Assembly (NCBI GenBank): GCA_963693315.1
Contig: OY856187.1
Span: 74,903,394-74,967,393 of the forward strand
Origin: Diogma glabrata
Taxonomy: Eukaryota; Arthropoda; Insecta; Diptera; Cylindrotomidae
Direction of reading: 5' to 3'
DNA length: 64,000 nucleotides
Below the pieces are notes generated by a model, which worked only from the letters and a program-made list of their open reading frames with translations, had not been told where the DNA came from and did not search any database. A program made the translations under genes and the position numbers. Below, piece after piece: positions 50,233 to 61,631 of this stretch (within the stretch, counting starts at the first letter, position 1; the number at the start of each line of letters is the position of its first letter).

Positions 50233-50796
50233 TAGTCCCTGGGCCCAAACCAGTTTCATATGATGATTACCACATATTTTATACTTCGAGAGACGGCTGT
50301 ACTTGACGAGCCCGAAAACTTTTGTTCTGACATTTTTCTCAATTCGGACACTTTTTCTTTCGGCAGACTCCAAAAAATGCCGATTGCCGGCGGTCTTGTA
50401 AATTTGCTACCACAATTTTTTTTTAAACTATGGGTGGATGAAATTTGTTTTAGAACACGCGTGTAAACTTGTCCGACAAAAATATGTCTGTTATTGTCGA
50501 GTCCGACAACTGACATTTTAGTATGTTTGGGTTGTCGGACTAGACAATGGGAGACAATTTTATCGCCGACAAGGTTACCCTCGTGTTCTAAAACAAATTT
50601 CCAACCCTTATAGTTAAAATAAAAAATGTACAAGAGCCCGAGGAATCGGTATTCTTCGGAGCTTGCTGAACTAAAAAGCGGCCGATTCAGGGAAAAGGGC
50701 AGAAATAAAGTTTTCAGACACATCAAGGACAGGCGCCTCACGAAGTATAAAGTAGGTGGTAAACATCAAACAAAACTGGCGTGGGCCCAGGGACTA
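50233..50796. mobile_element. 564-bp inverted-repeat element ending TAGTCCCTGGGCCCA
   Basis: The left end TAGTCCCTGGGCCCA, followed by CCAGTTT, is exactly mirrored at the right (50782-50796). The centre (about 50440-50605) is a second, imperfect palindrome with GAAATTTGTTTTAGAACACG and two TTGTCnAGTCCGACAAC words. The heptamer tacatgt occurs just outside both ends, but not abutting the left terminus. The 161-codon minus-strand frame across it (50256-50741) is a product of the palindromic sequence, with no domain, so I call no gene. Confidence 0.8.
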
Positions 50797-51118
50797 TACA
50801 TGTTTTGGTCTCTTATATTTTGGATTATTTTCATACAACAGCTGTGGTTTTAAAAATATATGGACATGTGAAAGTGATTTAATAATTGGTTAACGACAGA
50901 GTTTTAATATTATTGGTGGTAATTTTTGATTGTTTGATTGATGATAGTTTCTGACATCATATCGTACCATAACGGTTATCATCTTGATTTGAGTATTGTA
51001 ATGAGGATGTTTTTTATCAGTTACGACTGTGATTTCTAGGTTTTCACCCAACATTATTATTCATTATTACAAAACGTAGATTACGAACGAATTATTTTCG
51101 ATGTTTTTTATAATTATA

Positions 51119-51246
51119 AATATGAGAATCCTACCGATGAAATGGTCAGTTGTCTGTATTACTGTTTTAATGTGTTAATTATAAATATGAGAATCCCACC
51201 GATGAAATGGTCAGTTGTCAGTATTACTGTTTTAATGTGTGAACAG
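51119..51246 (+). repeat. 65-bp tandem duplication
   Basis: Two near-identical copies of a unit beginning ATTATAAATATGAGAATCC and ending TACTGTTTTAATGTGT lie head to tail, 65 bp apart, with only a few differences. Non-coding. Confidence 0.9.
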
Positions 51247-51358
51247 TTTTAACTTGAATAAGTGAGGATTAAAAGAATCAACAAAAAAGTGATTTGTCTT
51301 GTAGATGAATACAAAAGCCATGTGAGATTAAAAATAATAAAAAAATCTGGTATTTTAT

Positions 51359-51800
51359 TAATCATATTTATTTTGTCATGTAATTATAATCGTTAGTAAT
51401 AGAATAGTAGATTTTAATCTCAGAAAATATTAAAATTATCAAAAATAGTAACAAATTGTGATAGTTTAGAGAAAACAAACAAAAAATGCCATGAAATGAG
51501 TTAAAGTAAAATCATTAAAGTTAATCGTGTCAGAAAGAGATTATTACGATAACATTAGAAACATTTATTTATTGTGAATTAATCATATTTATTTTGTTGT
51601 GTAATAATAATCGTTAGTAATAGAATAGTAAATTCTAAGCCCAGAAAATATTAAAATCATTAAAAATAGTAACAAATTGTGATAGTTTAAAGAAAACAAA
51701 AAAATGCCATGAAATGAGCTATAGTAAAATCAATTAAGTTAATCGTGTCAGAAATAGATCATTACGATAACATTAGGAAAATTTATTTATAGTGAATTAA
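51359..51800 (+). repeat. 221-bp tandem duplication
   Basis: Two adjacent copies offset by 221 bp share AATCATATTTATTTTGT, AATCGTTAGTAATAGAATAG, AGTAACAAATTGTGATAG, AAAATGCCATGAAATGAG and TTAATCGTGTCAGAAA. They are diverged by scattered substitutions and short indels. Non-coding. Confidence 0.9.
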
Positions 51801-52632
51801 TCAATTAGTTTACGTTGTGTTTGTAGTACATATATATATAGCAAAAATTATTTAAATTAAAAAAAAACAGGGTTGGAAGTAACCAAAACATAACCTCAAC
51901 AATTAGTGGTTTCATTTTTTTTTGTTAATTTTTTGTTTGCGTGACTAGATGAACACTAATGAGTGTTACGGTGTACTATTCCAATTTTTGCTCTGAAAAT
52001 AATAATTTTAAAACTCAATTATAATTTTATATTTTCTTAAATTGTAGCTACATTTTTCTGTACCACTGTTGAATGTTTGGTTACGTCATCGATTTCAAAC
52101 AATAAACATTTTTATTATTGATGGAAAGGGAAACAGAAAGCCGATGCTATGATATAAAAATACGAATTGTTAAATCAAATAGATTAGTATAATTTTAAAA
52201 CTCAGGAGTTATTGATAAATTATTCTTGCATCAAATAATTAAACTAATAATTTAAAATAAATATAAAAAAAAATGTAAATATTATTGAAAATTTTTATAG
52301 AAAATTAAATGTTCTGTTAATTGTGTTATTGAGGTTTTTTATTTATGGTTTTCTAATGTGTTAAATCTCAGTAGTGGAAAAGAAAAATTTAATGTGATAC
52401 TCAGTTGGTTCTATAAATTAAATCAAAAAAAGATGGTGATTGTTGTTATCGTCTCCGATGTGAATTTTTTTTAAATGAAAATAAAGAATGGTGGAGATAA
52501 ATTAAGGAAATTTTTTATCATTTCCGTTAAAATTTATATAGAATTTGTTGATCACGTTGGATACAACCTTTTCTAACTTAAAAAGGCTAAAGGAAAAGGG
52601 AATTTGTGGTGAATGATTTGACGACATCAATA
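51801..52632. other. AT-rich non-coding stretch
   Basis: Nothing recognisable before the left end of the next element. Confidence 0.5.
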
Positions 52633-53435
52633 CACTGAAAAAAAAGTTGATGTGTATTCAATAAAAGTCATCGTTGTATTAATAAAAATTTTATTAATTC
52701 TCGTCCGATGAACAAATTTATTGATAACACAATTGCCTGTTTATTAAGTAATAACAACCATTATGAACTAATAAAGATTTAATTATATTAACAATCAGGA
52801 TAATATTATTGTGATGATTGTATCAATAAACCAGGTCATAATTTAATAACTTATATTATTAACAAACGTTAATGACATTAATAAATGCGTTTATAATGGA
52901 ATAAATTAAATTATTGATATAATGGACAGCAATTAATTAGTTAATAAACAAAATGATTACAATTACGAATAAATTTTTATTAATTAAAAATTGAAATAAT
53001 TAAATCAATCATAGTTGTTTATTAGTTGATAATGGAAATAATAAAAATTGCAAATACATAATTATTACTTAATTCTTGAAATTAGCAAAACAGAGAGTTT
53101 GTTTAGTTTTAGATTAGTAACTAATCAAATTTAATAAAACAGTTCTGAGTTCATTATAGTATAACGAATGATAGCATCATCTATAAGATATCAACATAAA
53201 TGTATTTTTCTCAACCTATTAAAAAGTGAATAAAAAACACGGCTTATATTTCAATTCATTTATTATTCAAAAAAAAAATAGCAAATACACATAATTTGTT
53301 CACATACTTGCAGATAATTTTTAATTGCCTTCCAGTGTAGACAGCAAAACAGCAAGCTTTGACGAAGTTTTTGGCTTACTATTAAAGCCGTAAAAAGAAA
53401 TTTCAATAAAGGTCCAAAAATAGGGATATTTGATA

Positions 53436-55128
53436 TTAATTATTATTATTGAGGGCTAAGGGATATTTGATATTAAAAAGGTGAAATAGCTTAAAACAAA
53501 TATCAACCGCACGCACAAAATTCGGAATTTTAAGTTTTACACCATCAAAATAAACAAAATATTTTTCAATGCTATGAATATCATTTCCAGTTGCTGAAAT
53601 AAATGGTTGAATATTGTCCATCCTTTATAATATAGTCAAGATGAGATTCTATCTCCTGAACTGATTTGCCGATAAATAAAAATGATGCTTGCGAGTCCTT
53701 AATTCTATACTTTATAGTATCTTTTTTTTCCAGCGTTATTTTTTCGAATAGTTTTCTGGGTTGGGGTAAGGTACCCATGAAGACACCAAAGTAATGCCGC
53801 TGATGATTATTCTGAAAATAAAAAGGAGGTAAATGAAGGTACTCTTTAAACTAAGAATATTGACGCAACAAGTTGTTTATACAAAATATATGCCTACCAT
53901 TGGGATATTTGATAGTTTCCATTTCTTAAGCAGTTAAGCACCATTTTAATATTTTTTTCTTTAATATTAAATTCCGAACTATAAAAATTTAAAAGAGTAG
54001 TGTAAACAGTTTCCCATTTCTCTAAAATTAATGAACTAGATGGAAACATGCTTCGGAAATCTTAGTCGATCTATAAAATAAATTTAATTTAAATAAATAA
54101 ATCAATAAAAAGTTTTGCATTTATTCATTACCAGCAATATCCTCCGCTATGCTTATCAAAAGGCCATTTTTCGAGAAGCTCGTTTAAAGAAGAAGCATGT
54201 GATATATCGTTTAATCTGTATTTGGTGCATGCTTGCCAACAACTATCGAACTCAGCACACGACTAATTATCATACTTAAGTCATTTTATAATCAAGTCAG
54301 CATTTGTTTCTGGTTCTACCATAAAAATTTGTTGTTAGTTTATTGTTGTTTGTTACTTATTTTTACTTACCAAATATCAATTTCTTTGGAGACCCTATTT
54401 TCGACGTGCTTTCTTTGTCTTTTAAGACTTTAGCCATACTTCGCGTACTGGTTTTCATTTTGAAAAATTTGTTATGAATTCTACCACGCTTACCTAAACG
54501 TTAAACGGTAAAACGCCATTAAGATTTCGCCTTTTGAGTTTCCCTCTAAAATGTCGTCTAAAGAAATATGGGTGACATCCGAACTTGCTTGAGTACTAGT
54601 AACTGATTTACATACGGCAGTTGAATATGGTGAGGATCGTAAAGTTTTTGGTGACAATGCTCTTTTGTCAAGGTCACTAATTGAAAAAGAGTGTTGGTAG
54701 GGCATTTGAATCGTAATACCAAGTTCATTACGCCAATTTTCCAATTCGTGTTCAAATTTAATGTGGACACCTATTTCATAATTTTTTAACATTTTTTTAA
54801 TGAGATGAATTTTTATTATTTTTAATATTTCAAAATCTACTTGCTGGCCTTTAAAAGAAAAGAGTACAAAGAAATTTTTTAAAAACTTTAACCTCTTTTA
54901 ATTTTGGTTCAAATGCAATACTTACTAAATAAATCTATAGCCAAGTGGCTTAGGTTCCAACTGTCTAATAACCTCTCCAGTTCTCCTTCGGCACTCCTTG
55001 TTATTGTAGTCATTGAAACAGCTTTCATTCAAGCCAATATCATCATCTGTGGTTTGATGCAATATTTTGTCCTCTGCTTCTACAACATTTGCTCCCAATT
55101 TTACTATCGCGTTTTGGGATTCGTTCAT
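53436..55128 (-). pseudogene. Multi-exon gene of unnamed transposon-associated family (decayed)
   Basis: Minus-strand blocks with consensus splice sites: 54926-55128 (from MNESQNAIVKLG, donor GTAAGT), 54494-about 54848 (donor GTAAGC), 54371-54447 (donor GTAAGT), 54132-54309, 53898-54070 and 53436-53811 (acceptor TTTTATTTTCAG). Recognisable protein blocks are EFDSCWQACTKYR, LNELLEKWPF, a KDSQASFLFIGKSVQEIESH segment, then, after a frameshift, QPFISATGN, EKYFVYFDGVKLKI and AVDICFKLFHLFNIKYP. From memory, proteins with this closing order are widespread and uncharacterised in arthropod genomes; I know no function. Two in-frame stops (block 54132-54309), phase conflicts at two junctions and a frameshift near 53618 make it a pseudogene. 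It continues the transcriptional direction of the remnant at 55.4-55.9 kb. Confidence 0.6.
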
Positions 55129-55354
55129 GGCTGGTGAATTATTTCGAAGAGCGAAAGAAATGACAACTGCGATTTTTATTAAAATATATTACAAAATGTT
55201 TACATAAAAAAGATTTAAAATATTCAAAAATTAATTAATGTTATTTAATTTACAATATTTTATTTATTTATTTGTATTGTAAACATGTTATTTCTAGCGC
55301 TAATGACAGTAAAAATTAAACGTAGTTAAAAAATAATTTCAAATACAACATAAA

Positions 55355-55888
55355 TTAAACAATGGAATAGTAGAATTCTTTAATTTTTATAGTATTATCT
55401 CCTTTAAAACTTTTTATTAAAGTTGATGGAGGCCCTAATATATCATTCATTTGTAAAACAGAAAATTCTCCTATTGATTGGGGATCAACATTGAAGCCCA
55501 TTACATGAGGAACATATATGAGTTTTGTAAGTTCTTGAGAAAACAAATAAATACATTCCTTGTACAAAACAATATTTATAATCATATATATTTTAATGTT
55601 ATGGAGGAATTTCGCTATGTAATAGCCGTTTTGATATTTTACTCCTCGGTATTCAATTACTTTTTTATTGTATAAAACTATAAACTGTGGATCGAAGTTT
55701 AGCTTACAACTTATTATTCCAATTAAATTACTTTGAACTATGTCTTTGTCATTTAGCAAATATAACCCTATTGATACTTGCTTTTGTAGAAGTTTCGTTT
55801 GCAAAGAAAGTTGAAATTTTTTAGCAAGCGTAAGGCAAATATTTTTACGAGATGTTATAGCATTAGCATATAATTTGAATTGTTTATC
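55355..55888 (-). pseudogene. C-terminal part of a transposon-borne protein (unnamed)
   Basis: An open frame of about 178 codons on the minus strand without a credible start. It begins DKQFKLYANAITSRKNICLT and has KVIEYRGVKYQNGYYI and a FVLQMNDI-like segment before the stop at 55355. The ANA-TSRKNI-LTLA block and the 'Y-G--Y--GYY' block recall the C-terminus of the first of two proteins encoded together in large arthropod DNA elements, the second being the type at 53.4-55.1 kb. The N-terminal two thirds are absent, lost by deletion before or with the LINE insertion at 56.2 kb. Role unknown; the family match is from memory. Confidence 0.5.
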
Positions 55889-56165
55889 ATTTTATCATAT
55901 CGTTCATTTTTAAATAAAAGTGGAAATTAAACTATTAAAGTATGTACATGAAAATAAATGGTTTTTTGTTTCTTTAATTTAAAAACTAAAGCAAAAGTAA
56001 GCTATTAGGTTATAATTTCCGGGCAGCATGGCCCTATTATGAAATTATGAAGTTAAACAAAAATGAAAAAAATGTGCTTTTTAACTTCAACGAATTACAG
56101 CAGATAGTTTTTTAAACATTATTTCCTACAGTGCATAGGTTATTCCATTTACATACAAACATCGT

Positions 56166-57065
56166 TTGCATATATATTTAAATTCAATATTTGATATTAA
56201 TTTCAAAGGTTCCGTTGTGGCTTTTGCAGATGACCTAGCCTTCACGTATTCAGCCTCCAACTGCTACGATCTTGAGGCAGATATAACGCATGATCTATCT
56301 TTATTAAGGAAGTGGCTCGATCAACATGCTCTAACCTTAAGCCCTAAAACCAAAACGATGTTTTTTCATCTCACCAAGACAATTATCCCTAATGAAATAA
56401 AATATCACAGAACTAGTTGCTCTGGCGAAGTTTGCAATTCCAGCTGTTTAAGCATTGAAAATGTAACCAACTTTAGATACCTGGGCTTAAATCTGGACAC
56501 TAAACTTAATTGGAAATTTCATATAAATGCAGTAAAAAACGACATTTTTCATGCAATTCGTAAGCTGTATATACTTCGCCCTCTTTGTTCAACTGGTATG
56601 CTACAAATAATCTACAATGCCTTAGTTCAGTCGAAATTGCAGTATGGTTTAACATGTTATGGTGGAACATATTTTTCCAATATACTTATTTTATTTAAAG
56701 CTCAAAAACATGCAATTCGAATTGTCTATGGAAAACGTAGAACTGACACTGCATATCCGCTATTTGTTTTGGCTAATGTTTTACCATTGCGTAGTTTATA
56801 TATTTTTAAGGTCTTAAAAGAATTTTTTAAAAGAAGCGGTTGTTTAAAAAGACCTGATAACTACCGTTTAAGAGATTACCATATCCATGGCATTTTTCGA
56901 GCAAAAAAGGAGAATTACCGTCAGTTCTTTGATAATATGGGACCTTTTCTCTTCAACAAACTACCGATTGACATCAGAAGCAGCAACAATTTGAGTCAAT
57001 TTACTATGTTATTGAGGCGGTGGCTATTTAAGTTTTACGATGTTGAAAGTCTTCTTAAATCTTGA
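56166..57065 (+). CDS. LINE reverse transcriptase C-terminal fragment
   Basis: An open frame of 299 codons. It carries the RT catalytic box FADD (residues 20-23), then the thumb and C-terminal region: FRYLGLNLDTKLNW, ALVQSKLQYGLTCYGG, LFKAQKHAIRIVYGKRR and LPLRSLYIFKVL. This order fits non-LTR elements of the CR1/L2/jockey group. The endonuclease and N-terminal RT motifs are missing through 5' truncation, so it cannot mobilise itself. The first codon is set by the truncation point, and no true start is present. It differs in sequence from the family of copies A and B. Confidence 0.85.
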   Translation: MHIYLNSIFDINFKGSVVAFADDLAFTYSASNCYDLEADITHDLSLLRKWLDQHALTLSPKTKTMFFHLTKTIIPNEIKYHRTSCSGEVCNSSCLSIENVTNFRYLGLNLDTKLNWKFHINAVKNDIFHAIRKLYILRPLCSTGMLQIIYNALVQSKLQYGLTCYGGTYFSNILILFKAQKHAIRIVYGKRRTDTAYPLFVLANVLPLRSLYIFKVLKEFFKRSGCLKRPDNYRLRDYHIHGIFRAKKENYRQFFDNMGPFLFNKLPIDIRSSNNLSQFTMLLRRWLFKFYDVESLLKS

Positions 57066-57523
57066 TTTGAGTTTTATCTTTTTAATGTTGTCTTAACTCA
57101 TGTATTATAATAACATTATTAATATGGTTTAAAGTTACAAAAGTTTATATATTTTGTGCATCTTACTTTGAGTTTTGCAAAGAATCTTTCTTTTATTGTT
57201 AGTTTTTTTTAAAATCTTGCTTGTTTAACATAATTATTATATCTTAATATATCTTGTGTTTTTTTTTATTGTATTGTCATTCTCGAATAGTATGTCATTT
57301 TCAATAGTATCTATGTAATTTTTTTTTTTTTTCTTTTAAAGTATAGTTCACACCCAATAATATATTTTGTAATTTCTAAATTTATTGTATTTAAAAATTG
57401 ATCTTCTTCTCGTCTACTTTAACACATTTTTTTCTAAAAATCAAAAGTAGACTAATTTTATTTTTTATATCGTATATTTAAGCAAAGTTTTATTGTAACT
57501 TTCAATTTGTTGATATAAGAAAT

Positions 57524-57558
<35 letters not shown>
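56170..57558 (+). mobile_element. Young 5'-truncated LINE with A30 tail, copy C
   Basis: From the RT active-site region to an uninterrupted A30 (57529-57558) just after AATAAAGT (57521). The 3' UTR is about 460 bp. Upstream sequence in the same frame stops resembling reverse transcriptase immediately before YLNSIFD, marking 5' truncation near 56170. The long pure A tail and unbroken frame point to a recent insertion. It interrupts the element at 52.6-58.4 kb. No target duplication could be identified by eye. Confidence 0.85.
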
Positions 57559-57560
<2 letters not shown>

Positions 57561-58369
57561 ATATCTATTTCAAGCCCACAATATTCTATACTACGTAAAA
57601 TATGAAAAGAGTTTCAAATAATTTAACAATCAAACTTACAAATTTCAGGTTTTTAACATAACTGCTTATATATTAAAAACCTGAGATTTGTAAAAAGAAG
57701 ATTTTAGTCTTCTTAGGGTCTCATGTATACATAAACGATTTGCTTTAATAAAACACTAGTTTACTTTAAATTATCTAAAATCTCACTTACCAAATTTTAT
57801 GTTCAACTTATTTAATTAAATACAGAACTTTTACACTACACAGACTTTTCAAAGGATTATTTATTTAATTATTAACTTAGTTGGTTAAACGCTGGAACAA
57901 TAGTGACTATTTCATAAAGTTAAAAATTGTGAAAACTAAAAACAAAAATATCCCGTTATGGATTTGTCATCACGTGATGTAAATTTTGTTTTCTAATTGG
58001 TCAAAAATTGCAAAATAAAAGATCAATTACTCTATTTGTTATATTAATAAGAACAATGATTAACTTTTCCATCAATTGTTTCCCTTTTTGACCTTTCTTC
58101 TAATTTTTTTTCAATAATTGGTTGATTAACTAATAAAAATTATTATTAAAAATTTGAGATTATGTGTTTTCATCATTTGAATAAATAAATTTATTAATAC
58201 AATAAAATTTTTTTAATAAACGGTGGTTTGTAGTATTAATAAACCCATTATAAACACATTATTGAAATTAATAATTTAGGTAGTAAATACAATAAAAACT
58301 TGATTCATATAATAAAAATGGGTTAATAATTACTGATTATTGATATTACGTATAAGATTTTTTTCAGTG

Positions 58370-59229
58370 TATCATCGAGTTTAAATCAAACAAAGGGCCA
58401 AGATTTATTATTTTCATCAGTCTGTCGTAATACAGCTCGAATGTGACATTCATTGTTTGGGGAATATTAATTGGCTGTGCAATGATAGTTTTTGCTACTA
58501 ATGATATCATAATTATTCGATTAATACAAATATTATTACAACCAATTCATCGTCATCATTGGTAGGAGATGGTGGATCAATTTTCAAATAGAGAAATATA
58601 CTGTAAACTTGCTTTTTGATTTATAATTTTTATTAATGAATTCATGAGACTGCTAAGTTATTTTATGTTAGTTAATTAATATTTTCTTTGTATTCAATAT
58701 GTAATTCTTGTGATAAGAGATTTCCAAAATTAGAGTTTGTAATTTCAGTTTTCACAGTAGTTTTTGAGCTATCCGGCATAAAATTTAAATTATAAATTTC
58801 TATAAAAGTTCAAATTATTATATGAGTCACAAAATTAAAATGTCACCCATAATTAGAAAAATATTGTTTAAAATTAAGTATCCGTAATGTGAAAAAAACT
58901 TATAACAAGAAAATGCACGTGATGATTTCTGTTACAAATAAAATTTGTGTTAATTTATTTGATATTACAAAATATACTAAATCTATTTATTTTGGACAAC
59001 AAAAATAAAAATTTGTAATTATTTGTGTCTGCCTACTGCCTACTGCAAATAATATAATAGGATATATTAAGCCTATTTTTTTCTAATAGTTAAGATATCG
59101 GTCTGTGACCGTTAAGAATTAAGATAACGGAAAGTGATAGGATAACCAGCTCTTGCAATTTTTCTTATATTTGTTTGTTTACATATGGCGTTGTAACCTG
59201 ATAGTATGTGTATTAAATAAATAAAATAT
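58370..59229. other. AT-rich non-coding stretch
   Basis: No gene or repeat recognised. Confidence 0.5.
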
Positions 59230-59480
59230 AATGATGGGTGACCTGACGGTCGCGGTTTCTTCGTTGTTGCGGGTCGCCAGAGTCTCTTTTCTTCCTTTTT
59301 TGTTTTCTTCTGATCTGAATTATCTTCGAAATACGCGCACACTGTTTATTTGTGCTGGGGTGGCAGGTACACTTCCTCAAACCCACATGCTGAAGCTAGT
59401 TCAGGGTTATCAACCTCGCTAGGGGCCTGCCTACTGATCCATTGGTGTTTCCAATGGGCCCAGTTCTCCATTACAGTATC
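59230..59480 (+). repeat. Dispersed repeat family A, copy 3
   Basis: Contains the core CGGTTTCTTCG...GGGTCGCCAGAGTCTC, ACGCGCACACTGTTTATTTG, the block CTGAAGCTAGTTCAGGGTT, and the terminal GCCCAGTTCTCCATTACAG, all in the order seen at 35.9-36.17 kb. The 5' CA-rich part of the family is missing. The minus-strand frame across it is not a gene. Confidence 0.75.
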
Positions 59481-59683
59481 AAACAAAATTGAGTGAGGTT
59501 TGGGTGATTTTATTATTATTTTTCAAAGGCGCAACATTTTTCGTAATATTGTATTGTGCTTCATATTATTCCTATGCAACAGTGACTGGGATCAAAGGTG
59601 CAGCTAATTTATTCGTGTTTTTGTGTTACTTGAATATATGCTTTGGTTTGTATGATAGGCTGAATTAATGTGACATGAATGGT

Positions 59684-60000
59684 TGGATCCTGGAAAATCA
59701 TGGGGTGAATGAAACCTTTATCTAATATTTGTTAAATGTAATAATTGTAGTTATATTGTTGTGTGTGTGTTGATCTCGGTTTCTTCGGCCTTAGGGTCGT
59801 CAGAGTCCCAGTAATTTATCTTTGCTTAATTCTTGCCGTTGACACCGTCTGATTTGCGTGCATATCTGATTATTTGCACTGAACTGGAGGAAGTTACTTC
59901 TCGGACTAGAACAAAAACCTCACAGTGTTCATTACATGCTTTAGGAGAATAAAGGCCTAGCCTTAGTGGCTAGTTTCAGTGTCTTCTCATTACTATATAA
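59684..60000 (+). repeat. Dispersed repeat family A, copy 4 (diverged)
   Basis: Begins GGATCCTGGAAAATCATGGG followed by GTGAAT, then TCTCGGTTTCTTCGG...GGGTCGTCAGAGTCCCAG, and a diverged terminal part ending TTCTCATTAC near 59991. It follows copy 3 closely in the same orientation. Confidence 0.6.
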
Positions 60001-61597
60001 CGGAAATTAACTGTTCATGCTTAATTGGGAGAAGGATAAATGGGGAGAAATAATTGCTTTCAATTAATCATAGGTGATTTTACTTTATGGCGTTGCATTT
60101 GCAAAAACACCAGAGTGGATAACCATAGAAAACCCTAACTGTAAAGAGCATTCAAATGACATTACTTTGAGAGGCATATGTAGATACAGAAGTGAAAAAG
60201 GAATTCTTATCTAATATAGAATTCCAAGCTAAATCATACAGGGAAGGTGACTAGATGTAAAGCAGTCTATTGGTCAACGATGCTTGCATTTATATTATAG
60301 AGGTCATTAATAAAAAAAATGGTGTTGTCACAACATTTTGACTATAAAGATAAAGGAATGGAGATGGAGAACTTAAGGCAGATACCAGTGGGTTTTGTAT
60401 TACATGCAAACTCGGTGTCCTCAGTGTGGTATTGCAAAGAATTTGTGGCCTCAAGACTGAATTATCAAATCGATGTTAGTATCGCAAATGAGTCTTAAGT
60501 AAAACAAAGACACATAAAATCAGATTGGAGTTGTAACGACCAATGTGATTTGTAGTTGGAGATGTTGCTAACTGAGAGGAATATAAGGGAGTTGTGGCAG
60601 GCCTGGATTATATGATATATGATAACTCCTCTGCTAAGAAAGAATGCAACAGATGGATACAAAGGAGTAACTTTGATACACATGTAAAAAGTAAAAAAAA
60701 ATTGCTTACAACAAACTAAGCTACATTGTGAAAGATTTGTTGATGAAAAAAAGATTTAAGACGCATGGATAGTTGTGTTTGTACTATCTTAAACTATCTA
60801 TTACTATGTTACTACCCTCATGAGAAGGAACCATTTCAAAAGAGACACTTCGATTGAATTGTGGGTGCAGCTGAGAAATTTTAGTTTGTTTGGGCGAGTT
60901 TACTTATCTGAAAGGATTTTAGAGTTTCCATATAATTATATAGATATCTCCACCGTTTTCTTCTGCTAGGTAAGATGCTAGAATGGAACATGCTAGGAAG
61001 ATCGAATCATCGTCTCCGTAAAAGAATCACTAAAGTTCACTAAAAGTTAAAGTACGAATGATTCGAGTAAGGTGGTAGCACACTAAATATGAAATATTAA
61101 TTCAGACAGTCCGGTCAAGACTTTTAATATAGCTAGTAATTTAGAACTTCAACATGTTTTGGGACTTTTTGTTGGCTTTGAAGGAGCATTCACCAGGAAC
61201 ACAAATTTCTATTTTATAATTGTTTAGTTTGACAACGACTGTACATACTACATTTTTTCAACTAAAATTAATTAAAAATAAACCCAAACAGAAATTAAAA
61301 TTGTACAAGTGCTTATATGATGATCTGATAAATCCAACTCAAACCCATTATGTATAATATTTATTATTAACTCATTTCAATTAAATAATTTAATAAACTA
61401 TTAATTGGGCGAAAACATCAAAGCCGATGATCTAATACCATCCAAAAGAGGAAATTGTTTAACAAAGTTCTTCTTTTCCTGTCATAACTTTTCAATAATG
61501 TTTTGTTTGACTTCTTGTAATAATGTAATATTGTTTGTTTTCTCTTGTTATGTCATTTATAGTTAACCATAACTCAAATAATAATGTTTGGCAGTTT
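60001..61597. other. Non-coding stretch
   Basis: Less AT-rich than average, with GA-rich patches between 60000 and 61100, but with no frame, splice pattern or repeat that I can support. It could hold an untranslated transcript; nothing in the sequence shows one. Confidence 0.4.
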
Positions 61598-61615
61598 TTT
61601 TATTATATTTTTATT
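61598..61615 (-). terminator. Polyadenylation signals of the lectin gene
   Basis: Two AATAAA hexamers on the minus strand (61610-61615 and 61598-61603) lie 17 to 34 bp after the stop codon of the lectin gene and are the likely 3'-end signals. Confidence 0.55.
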
Positions 61616-61631
61616 AGCACGTTTAAATAAA

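Larger units (their letters stand above)
52633..58369 (-). mobile_element. Candidate 5.7-kb TIR element (CACTGAAAAAAA ends)
   Basis: The left end CACTGAAAAAAA (52633) and right end TTTTTTTCAGTG (to 58369) are inverted copies, both flanked by TA. Inside each end, several hundred bp are unusually rich in ttattaat/aataaa words, but beyond about 12 bp the two sides do not align cleanly, so the TIR is short or decayed. Between them lie two minus-strand gene remnants (53436-55128 and 55355-55888) and a plus-strand LINE insertion (56170-57558). The boundaries are my inference from the terminal match and the clustering of the two genes. Confidence 0.55.

Noticed and set aside
50256..50741. 161-codon minus-strand open frame
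   Set aside because: It lies wholly inside the palindromic 50.2-50.8 kb element, overlaps antisense frames of similar length and shows no domain; it is a by-product of the inverted repeats.
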